A DNA stretch of 11,304 nucleotides from Caulobacteraceae bacterium (GTDB lineage: Bacteria; Pseudomonadota; Alphaproteobacteria; Caulobacterales; Caulobacteraceae). A program made the translations under genes and the position numbers. Below the pieces are notes generated by a model. That model ran no database searches. It was given only the letters and a program-made list of their open reading frames with translations, and was not told the origin of the DNA. The stretch covers positions 1-11,304 of the forward strand of contig CANJYY010000054.1 in the NCBI GenBank assembly GCA_947479185.1, in the 5' to 3' direction. Below, piece by piece: positions 1 to 7,176 of this stretch (within the stretch, counting starts at the first letter, position 1; each line of letters opens with the position of its first letter).

Positions 1-995
1 AGGCAGATCTTGCCGAAGTGCTTCTGCGACATCTGGTGGGCGAAGGCCGCCGAGATCTGGTCCAGCGGGAAGGTCGAGTCGATCACCGGCACGATTCCGT
101 TGGCCTCGATGGCCGCGATCATCTCTTCCTGGTCCTGGCGCGAGCCGACCGTGATGCCCTGGATGCAGACGTTCTTGGACATGGCCAAGGCCGTCGGGAT
201 GTCGCCCGAGACGCCGGTCAGCACGCCGATCAGCGAGATGTGGCCGCCGATGCGGCAGGCCTGGATCGACTGGCCCATGGTGCCCGGGCCGCCGATCTCG
301 ACCACCGCGTCGACGCCACGGCCTCCGGTCAGCTCCATGGCCTTCGCGCCCCAGTTTGCCTCTTCCTTGTAGTTGATCAGGTGGTCGGCCCCGAGGGCCT
401 TCAGCTTGGCCAGCTTCTCCGGCGAGGACGAGGTGGAGATGACCGTGGCGCCGGCCGCCTTGGCCAGCTGCAGGGCGAAGATCGACACGCCGCCGGTGCC
501 CTGGGTCAGGACGATGTCGCCCGGCTTGATGCCGGCCTCGACCACCAGCGCGCGCCAGGCGGTCAGGGCCGCGCAGGGCAGCGTCGCCGCCTGGGCCGGG
601 GTCCAGCCCTTGGGGATGCGGGTGAAGGCTGTTTCCGGCATGGCCACATACTCGGCCGCGAAGCCCTCGGCGCTGTCGCCCGGCACGCCGAGCAGGCGCG
701 GCAGGGTCGGGCCGCCGCCGGACCAGTTGGGGAAGAAGGTCGACAGCACCTGGTCGCCGACCTTGAACAGCGAGGAGCCGGCGCCGAGTTCGACGACCTC
801 GCCCGCGCCGTCGGACATCGGGATGCGGCCGTCCGGCACGCGGATCATGCCGGCGACGACGGCGAAGTCATGGAAGTTCAGCGAACTGGCGCGGACCCGG
901 ACGAGGATCTGGCCTGGTCCCGGCGTCGGCCGGTCACGCTCTTCGATGACGATGTTCTGCAGCCCGCCCGGGGCTTTGACGGCGGCGACCTTCAT
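1..995 (-). CDS. Zinc-independent medium-chain alcohol dehydrogenase / quinone-oxidoreductase-like protein (3' end cut by window)
   Basis: Medium-chain dehydrogenase/reductase (MDR) superfamily oxidoreductase, expected to be a soluble NAD(P)H-dependent enzyme acting on an alcohol, aldehyde, ketone or quinone; the substrate cannot be read from sequence. It starts MKVAAVKAPGG and runs 331 codons to the window edge, where two bases of a Leu codon remain. The end reads HFGKIC, typical of the family's last residues, so only a few are missing. The N-terminal GroES-like domain (about 1-125) has SLNFHDF at about 38-44, where zinc enzymes carry a catalytic Cys, and there is no four-Cys structural zinc lobe, so it should be zinc-free. 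The Rossmann domain has GTGGVS at about 166-171. The second strand ends STSSSPEK with no acidic residue, which suggests NADP(H). The start is supported by GAGAAG 7 nt upstream. It lies 44 bp downstream of the amidohydrolase on the same strand, probably cotranscribed. The family call is firm; the function is open. Confidence 0.88.
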   Translation of the reverse strand, partial: MKVAAVKAPGGLQNIVIEERDRPTPGPGQILVRVRASSLNFHDFAVVAGMIRVPDGRIPMSDGAGEVVELGAGSSLFKVGDQVLSTFFPNWSGGGPTLPRLLGVPGDSAEGFAAEYVAMPETAFTRIPKGWTPAQAATLPCAALTAWRALVVEAGIKPGDIVLTQGTGGVSIFALQLAKAAGATVISTSSSPEKLAKLKALGADHLINYKEEANWGAKAMELTGGRGVDAVVEIGGPGTMGQSIQACRIGGHISLIGVLTGVSGDIPTALAMSKNVCIQGITVGSRQDQEEMIAAIEANGIVPVIDSTFPLDQISAAFAHQMSQKHFGKIC

Positions 996-1039
996 GGGGT
1001 GTCTTCTCGATGTGTTCGGTTGAGGGAGGAGGATCGTGA

Positions 1040-2779
1040 TTATTCGGCGGCCATGGCGAGGGCCGGCTCCTGCCGGCCGCGGATCAGCTTGCCGGGCATC
1101 GCGCCGGTGGCCTCGCCGTTCTCCCAGGTGACCACGCCGCTGACGATGGTCGCGACGTAACCTTCAGCGCGCTGGATCATCCGGCGGCCGTCGGCGGGCA
1201 GGTCGAAGACCATCTCCGGGGCCTGGATCGCCAGCCGCTCGAAGTCGATGACGTTGAGGTCGCCCTTCATGCCGACGGCCAGCACGCCGCGGTCGTTGAG
1301 GCCGTACAGCCGGGCGGTGTCGCGCGTCTGCATCGACACCACCTTCTCCAGCGGCAGGGTCGGGCCCCGCTTACGGTCGCGCACCCAGTGGGTCAGCATG
1401 TAGGTCGGGAAGCTGGCGTCGCAGATCACGCCGCAGTGGGCCCCGCCGTCCGACAGGCTGAGCACTGTGTTGGGATCGTGCATCATCGCTTCGATGTGGT
1501 CGAAGCTGAACTCGGTGTAGTTCAACAGCGGCAGGTAGATGTAGCCGCGGCCGTCGTTCTCCATGAGCATGTCATAGACCACGGCGTCCGGCGCCTGGCC
1601 GCTGGCCTCGGCGAGCGCCTTGATCGAGTCCTCGGCGCGGGGTTCGTAGTCGAGACTGCCGTCCGGCTGCTGCAGCCGGAACATGCGGTCGAAGCCCTGG
1701 GTCATGATGGCGCCGAGCGGGCCCATCTTCTTGCTCGGATCGGCCAGGATGGCCGCGCGGACGGCCGGGTCCTTCAGCTTTTCAAGCCGTTCCTCGAACG
1801 GCAGGGCGGCGATGTCGCGATAGGTCTGGCGACCGACGAAGGGGTGGATGGTGCTTTGCCAGCCGAGCACGAGGCCCGTGGGGCGGCAGGCGATCTGGGC
1901 GGCGATGCTGGCGCCCTGGGCCCGGGCCTGACGCGTCAGCTCGAGCAGCTTGATCCAGTTGCCCGGCTGCAGCGGCGACTGCAGCAGGCTGTAGGTCACC
2001 GTTACGCCGGTATCGATCGACATGGCCCGCATCCACTCGAACTCCCGGTCGGCGGGGTTCATGTCGGAAGACATCTCGAACACGCCCGGCGCGACAGCGG
2101 CCATGGCCTTGCCGATGGCCAGCAGCTCGTCCGCCGCCGCCGTCGTGCCAGGCATCACCGTGCCGTCCTTCGTCGTGTGAACCACGGTGCGCGAGGTCGA
2201 GAAGCCCAGGGCCCCGGCAGCCATGCCCTCGGCGACGATGGCGGACATCTGGGCGATGTCGTCCGGCGTGGCGTCCTCGTTGCGGGCGCCGCGATCGCCC
2301 ATGACATAGGCCCGCACTGCGCTGTGGGGCACCTGGGTGGCGACGTCGAGCACGCGCGCCTGGGCGTCCAGGCTGTCGAGGTATTCGGGGAAGGTCTCCC
2401 AGGTCCAGTTGATGCCCTCGGCCAGCGCCGAGCCCGGGATGTCCTCGACTCCCTCCATCAGCTCGATAAGCCACTCATGGCGATCGCGCTTCACCGGGGC
2501 GAAGCCGACGCCGCAGTTGCCCATCACCGCCGTGGTCACGCCATGCCAGCTGGACGGCGAGAGGTAGGGGTCCCAGGTCACTTGGCCGTCGTAGTGGGTG
2601 TGGATGTCGACCCAGCCCGGCGTAACGATCCTGCCCGAGGCGTCGATCTCGCGGCGGCCCTTGCCGGGCACCACGCCGACGGCGGTGATCCGGCCGCCGT
2701 CGATGGCGATGTCGGCGACGAAGGCCGGCGTTTCGGCGCCGTCGATGACCCGCCCGTTGCGGATGACCAGGTCGTGCAT
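1040..2779 (-). CDS. Amidohydrolase, N-acyl-D-amino-acid deacylase (D-aminoacylase) family
   Basis: Metal-dependent amidohydrolase of the D-aminoacylase/N-acyl-D-glutamate deacylase group (COG3653-like), cytoplasmic, 579 aa against roughly 480-500 aa for classical D-aminoacylases. The N-terminal beta segment [13 protein letters not shown] leads to the metal motif HTHYDGQ (His60, His62) and GNCG (Cys89). The 29-residue step from His60 to Cys89 is the same as in the Alcaligenes enzyme (His67/Cys96). SDGGAH near residue 444 supplies the expected catalytic/metal Asp. The stretches where the enzyme's two further zinc histidines should fall read GVFEMSSDM (about 232-240) and VTVTYSLLQ (about 259-267), with no His, so activity or metal content may differ. 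The start at 2779 is chosen because GGGAG at 2786-2790 is 6 nt upstream of it, whereas it directly abuts the Met codon at 2785. The gene follows hemN after 127 bp and probably forms a unit with the downstream dehydrogenase. Substrate unknown. Confidence 0.9.
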   Translation of the reverse strand: MHDLVIRNGRVIDGAETPAFVADIAIDGGRITAVGVVPGKGRREIDASGRIVTPGWVDIHTHYDGQVTWDPYLSPSSWHGVTTAVMGNCGVGFAPVKRDRHEWLIELMEGVEDIPGSALAEGINWTWETFPEYLDSLDAQARVLDVATQVPHSAVRAYVMGDRGARNEDATPDDIAQMSAIVAEGMAAGALGFSTSRTVVHTTKDGTVMPGTTAAADELLAIGKAMAAVAPGVFEMSSDMNPADREFEWMRAMSIDTGVTVTYSLLQSPLQPGNWIKLLELTRQARAQGASIAAQIACRPTGLVLGWQSTIHPFVGRQTYRDIAALPFEERLEKLKDPAVRAAILADPSKKMGPLGAIMTQGFDRMFRLQQPDGSLDYEPRAEDSIKALAEASGQAPDAVVYDMLMENDGRGYIYLPLLNYTEFSFDHIEAMMHDPNTVLSLSDGGAHCGVICDASFPTYMLTHWVRDRKRGPTLPLEKVVSMQTRDTARLYGLNDRGVLAVGMKGDLNVIDFERLAIQAPEMVFDLPADGRRMIQRAEGYVATIVSGVVTWENGEATGAMPGKLIRGRQEPALAMAAE

Positions 2780-2785
2780 GTCCAT

Positions 2786-2790
2786 CTCCC
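2786..2790 (-). promoter_or_regulatory. Ribosome-binding site that decides the amidohydrolase start
   Basis: The minus-strand sequence reads GGGAG-ATGGAC-ATG. The first ATG touches the Shine-Dalgarno-like GGGAG with no spacer, and the second ATG (2779) has a normal 6-nt spacer. The second also gives the family-typical N-terminus MHDLVIRNG. Confidence 0.6.
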
Positions 2791-2872
2791 GTCGGGGCCG
2801 TCCCTGGGCCGAGCAGCCGGGCGCCCCTTGTTGGGAGGGATCATGGACGTGTCTTACGTGCGCGGAAAGTAT

Positions 2873-2900
2873 GACCCGACGTCAGTCGCGACCGGGTCGC
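2873..2900 (-). other. Alternative hairpins downstream of hemN (possible transcript end)
   Basis: On the minus strand, 13 nt after the hemN stop, the perfect stem GCGAC-CCG-GTCGC occupies 2900-2888. An overlapping and mutually exclusive pairing joins GACCCG (2898-2893) to CGGGTC (2878-2873) across 14 nt. Only a weak TACTTT follows, so this is not a convincing intrinsic terminator. It could protect the 3' end of the hemN transcript or be chance in GC-rich DNA. No clear promoter for the amidohydrolase was recognised in the 127-bp gap. Confidence 0.3.
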
Positions 2901-2912
2901 AGCAACGGATCG

Positions 2913-4295
2913 TCAGAGGACCCGGGAAAACCGCGACTGGGCCCCGCTGCGCAGGTCGAACACGCGCGCCACCGAGCGCAGCCAGGGCTGGCCGAGCGGG
3001 GTCAGCGCGACTGTGTCGCCCGAGAGGCCCACCAGACCGTCGGCCTGCATTCCCGCCAGCACCTCCAGCTCCGGGCCCAGCTCCGCGGGGGAACGGCCGT
3101 ACTCGGCGCAGACGACGTCGAGATCGACCTCGCGACGGCACATCAGCGTTTCGATGATGGCGCCGCGGAAGCGGTCCTCGTCGGTCAGGGTCACGCCGCG
3201 CACGACCGGCAGGCGGCCTTCCTGGACGCGGCGACGCCAGCCCAGTTCGGTCGGGTCGTTCTGGTAGTAGCCCTGCGGCAGGCTGCTGATCGAGGAGGCG
3301 CCGACGCCGATCAGCGTCATGTGCGGATCGGCTGTATAGCCCTGGAAATTCCGGCGCAGGCGCTTCTGCTGCATGGCCACCGCCAGCGGGTCGTCCGGCA
3401 GCGCGAAATGGTCGAGGCCGATGCGGACGTAGCCCTCGGCCTCCAGCAGTGAAGCCGCGGCCTCACTCTGCTCCAGGCGTTCGGCGGCGCCGGGCAGGTC
3501 GTCCTGGTCGATGAGCTTCTGGTGCGACTTGACCCAGGGCACGTGGGCATAGCCGAACAGAGCCAGGCGCTCGGGACGGAGCGTCAGGATCGTGTCCAGG
3601 GTCCGCATGACGTCCTCGGTGCGCTGACGGGGCAGGCCATACATCAGGTCGAGATTGATCGAGGCGATGCCCGCGTCGCGCAGCCAGCCGACAGCGCGCT
3701 GGACGACTTCGAAGGACTCGATCCGGTTGACCGCCTGTTGCACGTGCGGCGACAGGTCCTGGACGCCGATGCTGGCGCGGGTCAGGCCGTGGAAGGCGGC
3801 GGCCTTGACCCAGGCCTCGGTGAGCACGGCCGGGTCCAGCTCGGCGGCGATCTCTGCGCCAGGGGAGACCTTGAAGACATGGCGCAGGGCGCGGAACAGG
3901 CTGCCCAGATCCTCGCGCGACAGCATGTTGGGCGTGCCGCCGCCCAGGTGGATCGCGCCGACATGCGGGCGACCCGGCAGGGCCCTTTCGAGCAGGGCCA
4001 GCTCGTCGCCGACGAAGGCGATGTAGTCGCTGATCAGGCTGCGGTTGCGCACCGCCCGGGTATTGCAGCCGCAATACCAGCACAGCCGCTTGCAGAACGG
4101 GATGTGGACATAGACCGACAGCCGCTCTTCGAGGGACACCTCGCCCAGCCAGCCGGCGACGGAATCCTCATCGACCGCGTTCGAAAACTCGACGGCGGTC
4201 GGGTAGCTCGTGTAGCGCGGCACGTTGCCGTCGTAGCGCTCAAGCAGCTGCTGGCGCGGGTCGGCGAAGGTGCTGATCGGGTCGGCCAGGGACAT
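2913..4295 (-). CDS. hemN: Oxygen-independent coproporphyrinogen III oxidase (radical SAM)
   Basis: HemN converts coproporphyrinogen III to protoporphyrinogen IX without O2, using S-adenosylmethionine radicals, in the cytoplasmic haem pathway. The 460-aa length matches E. coli HemN (about 457 aa). The N-terminal NVPRYTSYPTA is typical of HemN. The radical-SAM motif is YVHIPFCKRLCWYCGC, with cluster cysteines 68, 72 and 75 and the HemN-type extra Cys77. GGGTP at 118-122 is the SAM-binding turn. DHFALP (about 295-300) and NFQGYT (about 316-321) argue for true HemN over the haem chaperone HemW, as do the full-length C-terminal domain and the FSRVL ending. The start has no good Shine-Dalgarno, and an out-of-frame ATG lies 8 nt upstream. 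The gene lies 63 bp after ccoS, behind an FNR/FixK-type box centred about 60 bp upstream of the ATG, so low-oxygen induction is expected. Linkage to cbb3 genes is known in other alphaproteobacteria (hemZ of Rhodobacter). Confidence 0.97.
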   Translation of the reverse strand: MSLADPISTFADPRQQLLERYDGNVPRYTSYPTAVEFSNAVDEDSVAGWLGEVSLEERLSVYVHIPFCKRLCWYCGCNTRAVRNRSLISDYIAFVGDELALLERALPGRPHVGAIHLGGGTPNMLSREDLGSLFRALRHVFKVSPGAEIAAELDPAVLTEAWVKAAAFHGLTRASIGVQDLSPHVQQAVNRIESFEVVQRAVGWLRDAGIASINLDLMYGLPRQRTEDVMRTLDTILTLRPERLALFGYAHVPWVKSHQKLIDQDDLPGAAERLEQSEAAASLLEAEGYVRIGLDHFALPDDPLAVAMQQKRLRRNFQGYTADPHMTLIGVGASSISSLPQGYYQNDPTELGWRRRVQEGRLPVVRGVTLTDEDRFRGAIIETLMCRREVDLDVVCAEYGRSPAELGPELEVLAGMQADGLVGLSGDTVALTPLGQPWLRSVARVFDLRSGAQSRFSRVL

Positions 4296-4347
4296 TGCGG
4301 CATCCGGTTTGGAGTGGCGCCAATGTGCAGCGGAGCGAGAATCGCAC

Positions 4348-4376
4348 CCTGATCTGCATCAAATTCCGGAATCAGG
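4348..4376. repeat. Nested inverted repeats around the hemN anaerobox
   Basis: CCTGAT at 4348-4353 and ATCAGG at 4371-4376 form an outer inverted repeat. It encloses most of the FNR-type box and the perfect 10-bp palindrome ATTCCGGAAT (4363-4372), which lies directly next to the box. All of it lies at or just past the last codons of ccoS. Without a following T-tract it is not a clear terminator. The repeats could be a second operator or coincidence. Confidence 0.35.
4349..4362 (-). promoter_or_regulatory. FNR/FixK-type anaerobox upstream of hemN
   Basis: The minus strand reads TTGATGCAGATCAG, matching the FNR/FixK consensus TTGAT-N4-ATCAA at nine of ten defined positions. It is centred at about 4355.5. 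A class II activator site sits at about -41.5, which predicts a transcript start near 4314 and a leader of about 19 nt before the hemN ATG. A weak -10-like hexamer, CACATT at 4327-4322, falls at the right distance. The box overlaps the TGA stop of ccoS (4361-4359). The match and spacing are seen; the regulator is inferred, and no regulator gene is in the window. Confidence 0.75.
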
Positions 4377-4523
4377 TCCGTCGGCGAGATGATCGTCGAG
4401 AATGCGCGCGGCGTCGCCCTTTGGATCCTCGTACTGTCCGGCGCGGATGGTCCACCAGAAGGCGGCCAAACCGGTGAGGGCCAGCAGCAGCGAGAACGGC
4501 GCCAGCAGCATGAGGATGGTCAT
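4359..4523 (-). CDS. ccoS: cbb3-type cytochrome oxidase assembly protein CcoS (FixS)
   Basis: A 54-aa single-span membrane protein needed to insert haem and copper cofactors into cbb3 oxidase; its exact biochemical role is not settled in the literature. Residues about 4-25 form one hydrophobic helix (LMLLAPFSLLLALTGLAAFWW). It is followed by the family's short soluble tail GQYEDPKGDAARILDD, where the WW-x-x-x-x-GQ(Y/F)-D/E-D pattern is the FixS hallmark. The ATG overlaps the ccoI TGA (ATGA, 4520-4523), and GGAGG lies about 6 nt upstream, so translation is probably coupled to ccoI. Its stop codon is part of the FNR-type box that serves hemN. It is last in the cco operon, as usual for the ccoGHIS order. 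Confidence 0.95.
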   Translation of the reverse strand: MTILMLLAPFSLLLALTGLAAFWWTIRAGQYEDPKGDAARILDDHLADGPDSGI

Positions 4524-6694
4524 CGGCGGCCTCCGGTCAGGTTCATGCGCAGGGCGTTCAGCGTCACGACCAGCGACGAACCGGACATGGCCACGGCCGC
4601 GACGAACGGATTGACGAAGCCGAACATCGCCGCCGGCGCGGCGACAACGTTGTAGAGGGCGGAGAAGGCGAAGTTCTCCATCGCCCGCCGGCGGGCCGCG
4701 CGGGCCACCCGCACGCTGAACGGCACAGCGTCGAGCAGCTTGCCGGAGAAGACCAGGTCGGCGGCGTTCTGGCTGGCGTCGACCGCCGAGCCGGGGGCCA
4801 TCGAGGCGTGGGCGCGCGCAATGGCCGCGGCGTCGTTGAGGCCGTCGCCGACCATCAGGACCTTGCGGCCCTCCTGCTTCAGACGATCCAGCACGGCGAC
4901 CTTGTCGAACGGGGTCAGGCCGGCGCTCCAGCGGTCGATGCCCGCCTCGTTGGCGGCGCGCAGCACCGGACCGGCGACATCGCCGGACAGCACCTCGACC
5001 GTCAGGCCCATGGCCTTGAGCTGGGCCACCGTGTCGGCGGCGTCGGACCGCAGGCGGTCCTCGAAGGTGAAGCGGACGCGCGTCTCGCCGTCGAAGCCGA
5101 ACCACAGCTCGGTCTCGTCGGCGTGACGGGCCTCGACGCCGAGGAAGGCGGCGCGTCCCAGGCGGGCGCTGCGGCCGTCGATCAGCCCCTCGACGCCCAT
5201 GCCGGCGACTTCGTTGACCTCGGTGGCGACATCGCCGCAGCCGGCGGCCTCGGCCAGGGCCCGGGCCAGCGGATGGCGCGAGGCGCGGGCCAGCGGCGCG
5301 GCCATGGCCAGCACCTGCGGCGGCGCGTCCAGCAGCATCGGGCGGCCTTCGGTCAGCACGCCGGTCTTGTCGAACACCACGTGGTCGATCTCGGCCAGGC
5401 GTTCCAGCGCGGCGCCGGTCTTGACCAGCACGCCCTTGCGGAACAGCCGACCCGACGCGACGATCTGCACGGCGGGCACGGCCAGACCGAGCGCGCAGGG
5501 ACAGGTGACGATCAGCACCGCCGCGGCGCGCAGCAGGGCCTCCCGCGGGCCAAGGCCGAGCGCCCAGCCGCCGGCGAAGGTCAGGGCGGCCAGCGTGTGG
5601 ACCACCGGCACATAGAGGGCGGCGGCCTTGTCAGCGAGCTGGACGTAATTGGACCGGCTCTGGGCGCCGGCTTCCATCAGTCGCGCGATGGCGGCGATGG
5701 CCGAATCCTCGGACCGGGCCAGCACGCGCAGCACCAGCCGGCCCGACAGGTTCAGGGCGCCGGCGTTGACCACAGCGCCCGGGCCCACGACCAGGCTGGC
5801 CGTTTCGCCGGTGATCAGGGCGTTGTCGAGATCGGACCCGCCGGCCTCGATGATGGCGTTGACCGGAATGCGGTCGCCGGGGACGACGACCAGCGAATCG
5901 CCGACCTCGACCTCGCCGACCGGGATCAGCCGCTCGACACCCAGGTCGTCGATGCGGGTCGCGACGGGCGCCTGCAGCGCCAGCAGGTCCCGCGCGGCGC
6001 TGCGCGCCCTCGCCCGCAGCTTGTGATCGAGGTAGCGGCCGATCAGCAGCAGGAACAGCAGGGTGACGGCCGCGTCGAAATAGGCATGAGGGCCGTTCTG
6101 GATCGTCTCGGAGAAGCTGACGATGAGCGTCAGGATGACGCCGATCGAGATCGGCACGTCCATGTTGGCCTTGCCCTTGCGCAGCGAGGCCCAGGCCGAG
6201 CGGAAGAACGGCAGCCCGGCGAACAGCGCGCAGGGCGTCGCGACCATCGCCGCGAACCAGTACATCACCTGACGCGTCGCCGGATCGAACTCCTGGCCGA
6301 ACAGGCCGGCCCAGACCGGCACGGTGAACATCATGGCGTTACCGGCGCCGAAGCCGGCGACGCCGAGCGCGAGGGCCAGCATGCGGCCCTCCTTCTCGTG
6401 CGCGGCTTCGGCCTTGCCGGGGTCGAAGGGCGTGGCCGGATAGCCTTCCTTCTCCAGCGCGTCGATGATCAGGCCGGGATCACCGGTGCGGCCGAGGAAG
6501 CTGACGGCCAGCTTGCCGGTGGTCAGGTTGAAGCGGGCGGCCGAGACGCCCGGCGCGGCGGCGGCCACCCGTTCGATCTTCGCCATGCAGGCGGCGCAGC
6601 GTGCGCCCGTGACCAGCAGTTCGACCCGCCCGTGATCGGCGGCGTCCTGGGTTACGAAGGCCGACAGATCACGCGGAGCCAGGGCGATTGTCAC
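4520..6694 (-). CDS. ccoI: Copper-translocating P1B-type ATPase CcoI (FixI)
   Basis: Inner-membrane P-type ATPase that moves copper out of the cytoplasm for assembly of the CuB centre of cbb3 oxidase; 724 aa, normal for CcoI. An N-terminal heavy-metal domain carries GARCAACMAKIE (Cys33, Cys36). Membrane segments lie at about 105-130, 144-165, 181-198, 205-222, 358-380, 386-410 and two near 672-715. The actuator loop has TGE at 295-297, the transport motif is CPC (398-400), the phosphorylation site is DKTG at 442-445, the nucleotide-binding HP is at 474-475, and the hinge is GDGLND at 616-621. The phosphorylation motif reads DKTGVLT rather than the usual DKTGTLT. The start is set at the GTG at 6694. 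It overlaps the fixH stop as GTGA, has GGATGG about 7 nt upstream, and gives a family-like N-terminus. An in-frame ATG at 6766 would lie inside fixH and add 24 unlikely residues. ccoS overlaps its stop. Confidence 0.95.
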   Translation of the reverse strand: MTIALAPRDLSAFVTQDAADHGRVELLVTGARCAACMAKIERVAAAAPGVSAARFNLTTGKLAVSFLGRTGDPGLIIDALEKEGYPATPFDPGKAEAAHEKEGRMLALALGVAGFGAGNAMMFTVPVWAGLFGQEFDPATRQVMYWFAAMVATPCALFAGLPFFRSAWASLRKGKANMDVPISIGVILTLIVSFSETIQNGPHAYFDAAVTLLFLLLIGRYLDHKLRARARSAARDLLALQAPVATRIDDLGVERLIPVGEVEVGDSLVVVPGDRIPVNAIIEAGGSDLDNALITGETASLVVGPGAVVNAGALNLSGRLVLRVLARSEDSAIAAIARLMEAGAQSRSNYVQLADKAAALYVPVVHTLAALTFAGGWALGLGPREALLRAAAVLIVTCPCALGLAVPAVQIVASGRLFRKGVLVKTGAALERLAEIDHVVFDKTGVLTEGRPMLLDAPPQVLAMAAPLARASRHPLARALAEAAGCGDVATEVNEVAGMGVEGLIDGRSARLGRAAFLGVEARHADETELWFGFDGETRVRFTFEDRLRSDAADTVAQLKAMGLTVEVLSGDVAGPVLRAANEAGIDRWSAGLTPFDKVAVLDRLKQEGRKVLMVGDGLNDAAAIARAHASMAPGSAVDASQNAADLVFSGKLLDAVPFSVRVARAARRRAMENFAFSALYNVVAAPAAMFGFVNPFVAAVAMSGSSLVVTLNALRMNLTGGRR

Positions 6695-7176
6695 GGCCGC
6701 ACCATCCGGCGATCGGCCTCGAACACCGCGCCGCGGGGGTCCCGCGCGACGATATGCAGGTCCCACGCGCCGTCGAGCGCGGAGGTGTCGGCGCGATAGC
6801 CGCCCTTGCCGTCCGGCGCGAACGTCAGCGCGCGCTGGCCCTTGACCGTCGCCGGCCGCACCAGAACGCCGGTGACGGTCAGGCCCTCGATGGTCTTGCC
6901 GGCCTTGTCGGCGACGCGGACGACGACGACGTCCTGTTCTTCTTCAATCGTGGCCTGCCAGCCCAGCGCCGCCTCGCGGCGGCGTTGCGCCAGCGTGTTG
7001 TTGTATAGGATGCCGGCTTCGTACGGATCGTGGATCGCCTCGCCCGAGAAGGTCTTGTAGGCGGCCATGGCGAAGGTGACGTCGACGGCGATGATGATGC
7101 CGAAGAAGGCAATGAAGCCCGCCAGGACGTGCCAGCCCTTGATGGTGAACCTAGGGGTCGCGGTCAGATCGGTCAT
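6691..7176 (-). CDS. ccoH: cbb3 oxidase assembly protein CcoH (FixH)
   Basis: Small membrane-anchored protein that associates with the oxidase and its assembly intermediates; 161 aa, normal for FixH. One transmembrane helix lies at about 15-39 (KGWHVLAGFIAFFGIIIAVD begins it). The family motif follows: AYKTFSGEAIHDPYEAGILYN (about 39-59), then a periplasmic beta-rich domain with LGWQATIE at about 71-78. A VVVV run at 83-86 is coded by repeated GTC. The ATG overlaps the fixG stop (ATGA, 7173-7176). The AGGAGAGG ribosome-binding site lies inside the last codons of fixG and is itself within a hairpin (7182-7203), so translation may depend on ribosomes finishing fixG. The downstream ccoI GTG overlaps its stop. 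Confidence 0.95.
   Translation of the reverse strand: MTDLTATPRFTIKGWHVLAGFIAFFGIIIAVDVTFAMAAYKTFSGEAIHDPYEAGILYNNTLAQRRREAALGWQATIEEEQDVVVVRVADKAGKTIEGLTVTGVLVRPATVKGQRALTFAPDGKGGYRADTSALDGAWDLHIVARDPRGAVFEADRRMVRP

Noticed and set aside
4296..4303. Out-of-frame ATG 8 nt before the hemN start, opening an 89-codon frame inside hemN
   Set aside because: It has no ribosome-binding sequence and its product looks like a frame shadow. It remains only as a note for hemN translation efficiency.
6695..6766. Upstream ATG at 6766 for ccoI, adding 24 residues
   Set aside because: It would lie well inside fixH and give an Arg/Pro/Gly-rich extension unlike the family. The GTG at 6694 has a ribosome-binding sequence and the GTGA overlap seen elsewhere in the operon.
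4808..6799. Long open frames on the plus strand, including one of 663 codons here and others at 18-1160, 1388-3157, 3522-4352, 7518-8729 and 9555-10562
   Set aside because: They lie opposite well-recognised genes, are rich in Arg, Ala, Gly, His, Gln and Asp as expected for antisense of GC-rich coding DNA, and show no recognisable motifs.
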